DNA of 64,000 bases from Petroclostridium xylanilyticum. GTDB taxonomy: Bacteria > Bacillota > Clostridia > SK-Y3. This document shows positions 61,152-64,000 of the stretch, piece by piece. Positions within the stretch are counted from its first letter, which is position 1; each line of letters begins with the position of its first letter. The notes under the pieces were generated by a model. That model searched no databases and was not told the DNA's origin. It worked only from the letters and a program-made list of their open reading frames with translations. Position numbers and translations under genes: made by a program. Location: NCBI RefSeq assembly GCF_002252565.1, contig NZ_NPML01000018.1, positions 186,001 through 250,000 of the forward strand, written 5' to 3'.

Positions 61152-62090
61152 TTACGCTTCTCCAGCAAGAACAAGAAGTTCATTCCATCTTCTGTCTACT
61201 TCCGCCTGGATTTCAGCAATCATGTGTTCATTACCTTTTTTGAATAAGTGTCTGAATCTTCCCTGTGGTTTCAAATATTCTTCTACGGGAAGCTTGTTCT
61301 TTGGCTTATAGTTGATTACATATTTCCCATCGATTACTTCATATAACGGCCAGAAACAAGTTTCAACTGCCAGTTTGCAGATGTCCATTAACTTAGGAGT
61401 ATCATATCTCCATCCTCTAGGACATGGAGCTAATACGTTCAGGAAAGTAGCACCTTTTGTATAAAGTGCTTTTTCAGCTTTTTCATGAAGGTCTCTCATG
61501 TTTCCTAAAGGCGCAGTCTGTGCTACGTATGGCAGGTGATGATTTGCCATAATTAAAGTGAGGTCTTTTCTGGACTGCTTTTTACCTGGGATTACAGACC
61601 CAGCAGGAGAAGTTGTAGTATCAGCGTACTTAGGAGTAGCTGAAGAACGTTGAATACCTGTGTTCATATATGCGCCGTTATCATAACATACATAAAGCAT
61701 GTCATGCCCTCTTTCCATTGCTCCGGATAAGGATTGTAAACCTATATCGTAGGTACCACCATCTCCACCAAATGCAATAAACTTGGTTTCGCCTTCAGGT
61801 AATTTACCCTTTCTCTTCATTGCAACATAAGCTGCTTCTGCACCTGAAATTGTTGCAGCAGCATTTTCAAAAGCACTGTGAATGAAAGAATCCTTCCAGG
61901 ATGTATATGGATAAAGGAATGTTGAAACTTCAAGACATCCTGTTGCAGCACCGCAAACTGCATGGTCTTCCGGCTTTAAAGCTCTTAAAATAGTTCTAAC
62001 AACAACTGGAGCTCCGCAACCAGCACACATTCTATGTCCACCGGTAAATCTTTCCGGTTTTCTAGCTTCTACTTTTAAATTGTAAGCCAT
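61152..62090 (-). CDS. porB: Pyruvate:ferredoxin oxidoreductase, beta subunit (TPP-binding)
   Basis: A 312-residue subunit: 'MCAGCGAPVVVRTILRAL' (Fe-S Cys pair), 'GAATGCLEVSTFLYPY', and the TPP-Mg motif 'FGGDGGTYDIGLQSLSGAMERGHDMLYVCYDNGAYMNTGIQRSS'. It decarboxylates pyruvate with CoA and passes electrons to ferredoxin. Last gene of porC-porD-porA-porB, 11 bp after porA. Confidence 0.95.
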   Translation of the reverse strand: MAYNLKVEARKPERFTGGHRMCAGCGAPVVVRTILRALKPEDHAVCGAATGCLEVSTFLYPYTSWKDSFIHSAFENAAATISGAEAAYVAMKRKGKLPEGETKFIAFGGDGGTYDIGLQSLSGAMERGHDMLYVCYDNGAYMNTGIQRSSATPKYADTTTSPAGSVIPGKKQSRKDLTLIMANHHLPYVAQTAPLGNMRDLHEKAEKALYTKGATFLNVLAPCPRGWRYDTPKLMDICKLAVETCFWPLYEVIDGKYVINYKPKNKLPVEEYLKPQGRFRHLFKKGNEHMIAEIQAEVDRRWNELLVLAGEA

Positions 62091-62101
62091 TACTGCACCT
62101 C

Positions 62102-63283
62102 CTATTCTCTTACACCAAGATAATTATAAACAGACTTAACTTTTCCGGTCTTAACGATTTCAAGCAATTCGTTATAAACCAATTCTATGTCATCAGTCTT
62201 AACGTCTCTTCCGCCCAAGCCATAGATGTAGTTAATTACTTTCACTCCATCTGCTCTTCCGAACATTGCACTGGTTACTTCTGTAAATAACGGACCTCCA
62301 GCAGCATTGAAACTGTCAGCTTTGTCCATAACTGCTATAGCTTTGCATTTTGAAAGTGCAGCTGCAAGTTCTTCAACAGGGAATGGTCTGAATACTCTGA
62401 TTTTAACCAAACCAGCTTTTACACCCTTTGCTCTCAGTCCATCTACTACGAATTTAGCAGTACCGGCAGTAGAGTTAATTACTACGATTGCAACTTCTGC
62501 ATCTTCCATTTTGTATTCTTCAAATAAGCCGTATTTTCTTCCGGTTAATTTTTCAAATTCGGCAGCTATTTCGAGAATTACTTTCTTGGCATTTCTCATT
62601 GCTTCAGCTTGTTGTCTCTTGTGCTCGAAGTAGTGGTTTTGCAGATCTAAAGGACCCATTGCAACCGGATTGTTTCTATTATTTAAGAAATGTTCTGGTT
62701 TGTATTCACCTACAAATTCTTTTACTTTATCATCTTCAATTAAATCAATATTTTCAACAGCATGGCTGGTGATGAATCCATCATAGCAAACCATAACAGG
62801 CAGCATTACATCAGGATGTTCACCGATTCTGATCGCTTGAATCAAGTTATCATATGCCTCCTGGTTTGTTTCACCGTATAATTGGATCCAACCGGAATCT
62901 CTAGCTCCCATCGTATCACTATGGTCGTTGTGAATGTTGATAGGACCGGAAAGTGCTCTGTTTACTGCTGCTAAAGTAACAGGTAATCTGGAAGAAGCAG
63001 CTATGTAAAGCATTTCCCACATTAATGCCAAACCGTTTGCTGATGTAGCAGTAATTGTCCTGGCACCAGCAGCCTGTGCACCAATACATGCACTCATTGC
63101 ACTATGCTCAGATTCAACAGCTACAAATTCAGTATCAACTTTTCCATCTGCAACAAAGGATGAGAAGTATTGAGGTACTTCTGTAGACGGTGTTATAGGA
63201 AAAGCTGCAACAACATCCGGATTAATTTGCTTCATAGCAACTGCTACAGCTTCGTTACCGCTTAATCTATCTCTTATTGCCAT
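62102..63283 (-). CDS. porA: Pyruvate:ferredoxin oxidoreductase, alpha subunit
   Basis: A 393-residue subunit with the pyruvate-site motif 'AFPITPSTEVPQYFSSFVADGKV' and 'FVAVESEHSAMSACIGAQAAGARTITATSANGLALMWEML', then the C-terminal domain 'VKAGLVKIRVFRPFPVEEL'. It forms the active site with PorB. Normal length; starts 19 bp after porD. Confidence 0.96.
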   Translation of the reverse strand: MAIRDRLSGNEAVAVAMKQINPDVVAAFPITPSTEVPQYFSSFVADGKVDTEFVAVESEHSAMSACIGAQAAGARTITATSANGLALMWEMLYIAASSRLPVTLAAVNRALSGPINIHNDHSDTMGARDSGWIQLYGETNQEAYDNLIQAIRIGEHPDVMLPVMVCYDGFITSHAVENIDLIEDDKVKEFVGEYKPEHFLNNRNNPVAMGPLDLQNHYFEHKRQQAEAMRNAKKVILEIAAEFEKLTGRKYGLFEEYKMEDAEVAIVVINSTAGTAKFVVDGLRAKGVKAGLVKIRVFRPFPVEELAAALSKCKAIAVMDKADSFNAAGGPLFTEVTSAMFGRADGVKVINYIYGLGGRDVKTDDIELVYNELLEIVKTGKVKSVYNYLGVRE

Positions 63284-63302
63284 TATCTTGTCCCTCCCTT
63301 AT

Positions 63303-63611
63303 TTACTCTTCTTCAACAAAATCAATTGCATCAAATGGACATACTTCCACGCAAACGCCGCAGCCTTTGCAATGGTCGTAGTCAAAATCAACCCTCTTAC
63401 CTTCTTCATTGATAAGAATAGAGGTATCAGGGCATACCGGATAGCAAAGCAAACATTGCTTACATTTTTCCTGTAACCAGATAGGCTTCATTGAACGCCA
63501 GTCCCCAGTTTTGAAATCTTCTGCATTACCGGCATCAATAACAATTCCGCCGGGAGTAGTTTCTTTCCAGGTAATATCAGGAGTTATTACTTTTTTTCTT
63601 TCCTTACTCAT
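63303..63611 (-). CDS. porD: Pyruvate:ferredoxin oxidoreductase, delta (ferredoxin) subunit
   Basis: A 102-residue subunit with two 4Fe-4S motifs, 'CKQCLLCYPVCPD' and 'CKGCGVCVEVCPFDAIDF', passing electrons from PorAB to free ferredoxin. It overlaps porC by 4 bp. Confidence 0.95.
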   Translation of the reverse strand: MSKERKKVITPDITWKETTPGGIVIDAGNAEDFKTGDWRSMKPIWLQEKCKQCLLCYPVCPDTSILINEEGKRVDFDYDHCKGCGVCVEVCPFDAIDFVEEE

Positions 63612-64000
63612 AGTCCTTTCACCTCCGTTAATGCCCTCTTAAGAGCTTTCATGTTACCTTCGATAACCTGTGGCTTAGAAGCAAACTTATGAGCAAATGA
63701 TTCTTCCATGTCTTTTACGAATGCATCTTCATCCATAACTCCGCTAACCTTAACCACTGCTGCCAGCATCGGTGTGTTAGGGAAGTATTTTCCAAGACAA
63801 TCTACAGATATAGCTCTTGCATCAATTGTACAAACTTTTCCCTTGTAGCCTTTTAACTTAGGCCTGATTTCTTCAGGGCTCTTAGAAGTGTTAATGATAA
63901 TTGCACCCGTTTCTTTAAGACCTGCAGTTACATCTACAGAACCTATCAAGGTTTCATCTACTACTACTACATAATCCGGTTCATAGATATTGCTGTGAAC
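63608..64000 (-). CDS. porC: Pyruvate:ferredoxin oxidoreductase, gamma subunit (5' end outside window)
   Basis: A partial gene. The frame runs through the right edge: the last visible bases encode 'SNIYEPDYVVVVDETLIGSVDVTAGLKETGAIIINTS', the conserved nucleotide-like loop of PorC/VorC. About 130 of roughly 190 residues are in the window, and the N-terminal 'GxGGQG' motif is missing because of the cut. First gene of the operon order C-D-A-B. Confidence 0.93.
   Translation of the reverse strand, partial: VHSNIYEPDYVVVVDETLIGSVDVTAGLKETGAIIINTSKSPEEIRPKLKGYKGKVCTIDARAISVDCLGKYFPNTPMLAAVVKVSGVMDEDAFVKDMEESFAHKFASKPQVIEGNMKALKRALTEVKGL

Overview
The window looks like a chromosomal segment of a spore-forming, strictly fermentative member of the Clostridia. 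The evidence is spore genes (an alpha/beta SASP, sleB-ypeB, yyaC, a SPOCS/LysM protein), veg, S-layer-homology surface proteins, and oxygen-sensitive fermentation enzymes (pyruvate:ferredoxin oxidoreductase, pyruvate formate-lyase, AdhE, an [FeFe]-hydrogenase-type sensor). Base composition is AT-rich and most genes lie on the minus strand. The species cannot be named from the sequence. I saw no rRNA, tRNA or CRISPR array.

Layout. 1-10.7 kb: three large exported surface proteins in one minus-strand run: an SLH protein, a Big_5/IPT protein and a giant IPT/TIG protein that runs off the left edge. 10.9-15.0 kb: a housekeeping operon ddl-murI-DUF1934-argS. 15.3-22.7 kb: sporulation and germination genes, veg, and an unusual ferritin-like/PAS/PP2C fusion. 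23-27.2 kb: an RND efflux pump with its adaptor. 27.3-30.6 kb: a HAD phosphatase, a membrane protein, and a DnaJ/DUF5685 pair. 30.8-31.2 kb: a decayed REP-associated (RAYT) transposase with REP ends. Related REP hairpins are scattered at 10.8, 22.8, 28.5 and (decayed) 39.4 kb. 31.2-34.6 kb: a YhaN/YhaO (SbcCD-like) pair.

35.0-45.2 kb: redox and fermentation block. A TnpB/Cas12-like protein whose three RuvC catalytic positions are all substituted sits 60 bp downstream of adhE. It is followed by a structured, terminator-ended non-coding region that could be its guide RNA. This is the strongest candidate for an undescribed system. adhE and the hydrogenase-sensor operon (2Fe-2S protein, HydS-like hydrogenase/PAS, PP2C phosphatase) have matching promoters, each with a perfect Rex box just downstream of the -10. 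pflB has a different operator, a 20-bp palindrome inside its promoter.

45.4-53 kb: an MFS transporter, fructokinase, nitroreductase, small envelope proteins and a three-gene 2-hydroxyacyl-CoA-dehydratase-activator-like operon. 53.3-60.9 kb: a probable membrane-stress/polyamine cluster (SpeE-like, two DUF350, DUF4247, DUF4178, YbjN, PspA, CPBP protease). It is interrupted by a TnpB-only IS200/IS605-type element whose TnpB looks intact. A roughly 110-bp repeat in inverted orientation flanks 49.1-58.4 kb. 61.1 kb to the right edge: the porCDAB operon for pyruvate:ferredoxin oxidoreductase, with porC cut by the edge.

How the genes fit together: PFOR and PFL make acetyl-CoA, AdhE reduces it to ethanol while reoxidising NADH, and the hydrogenase-like sensor and Rex tie expression to the NADH/H2 state. 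The nuclease-dead TnpB is placed to be transcribed with adhE.
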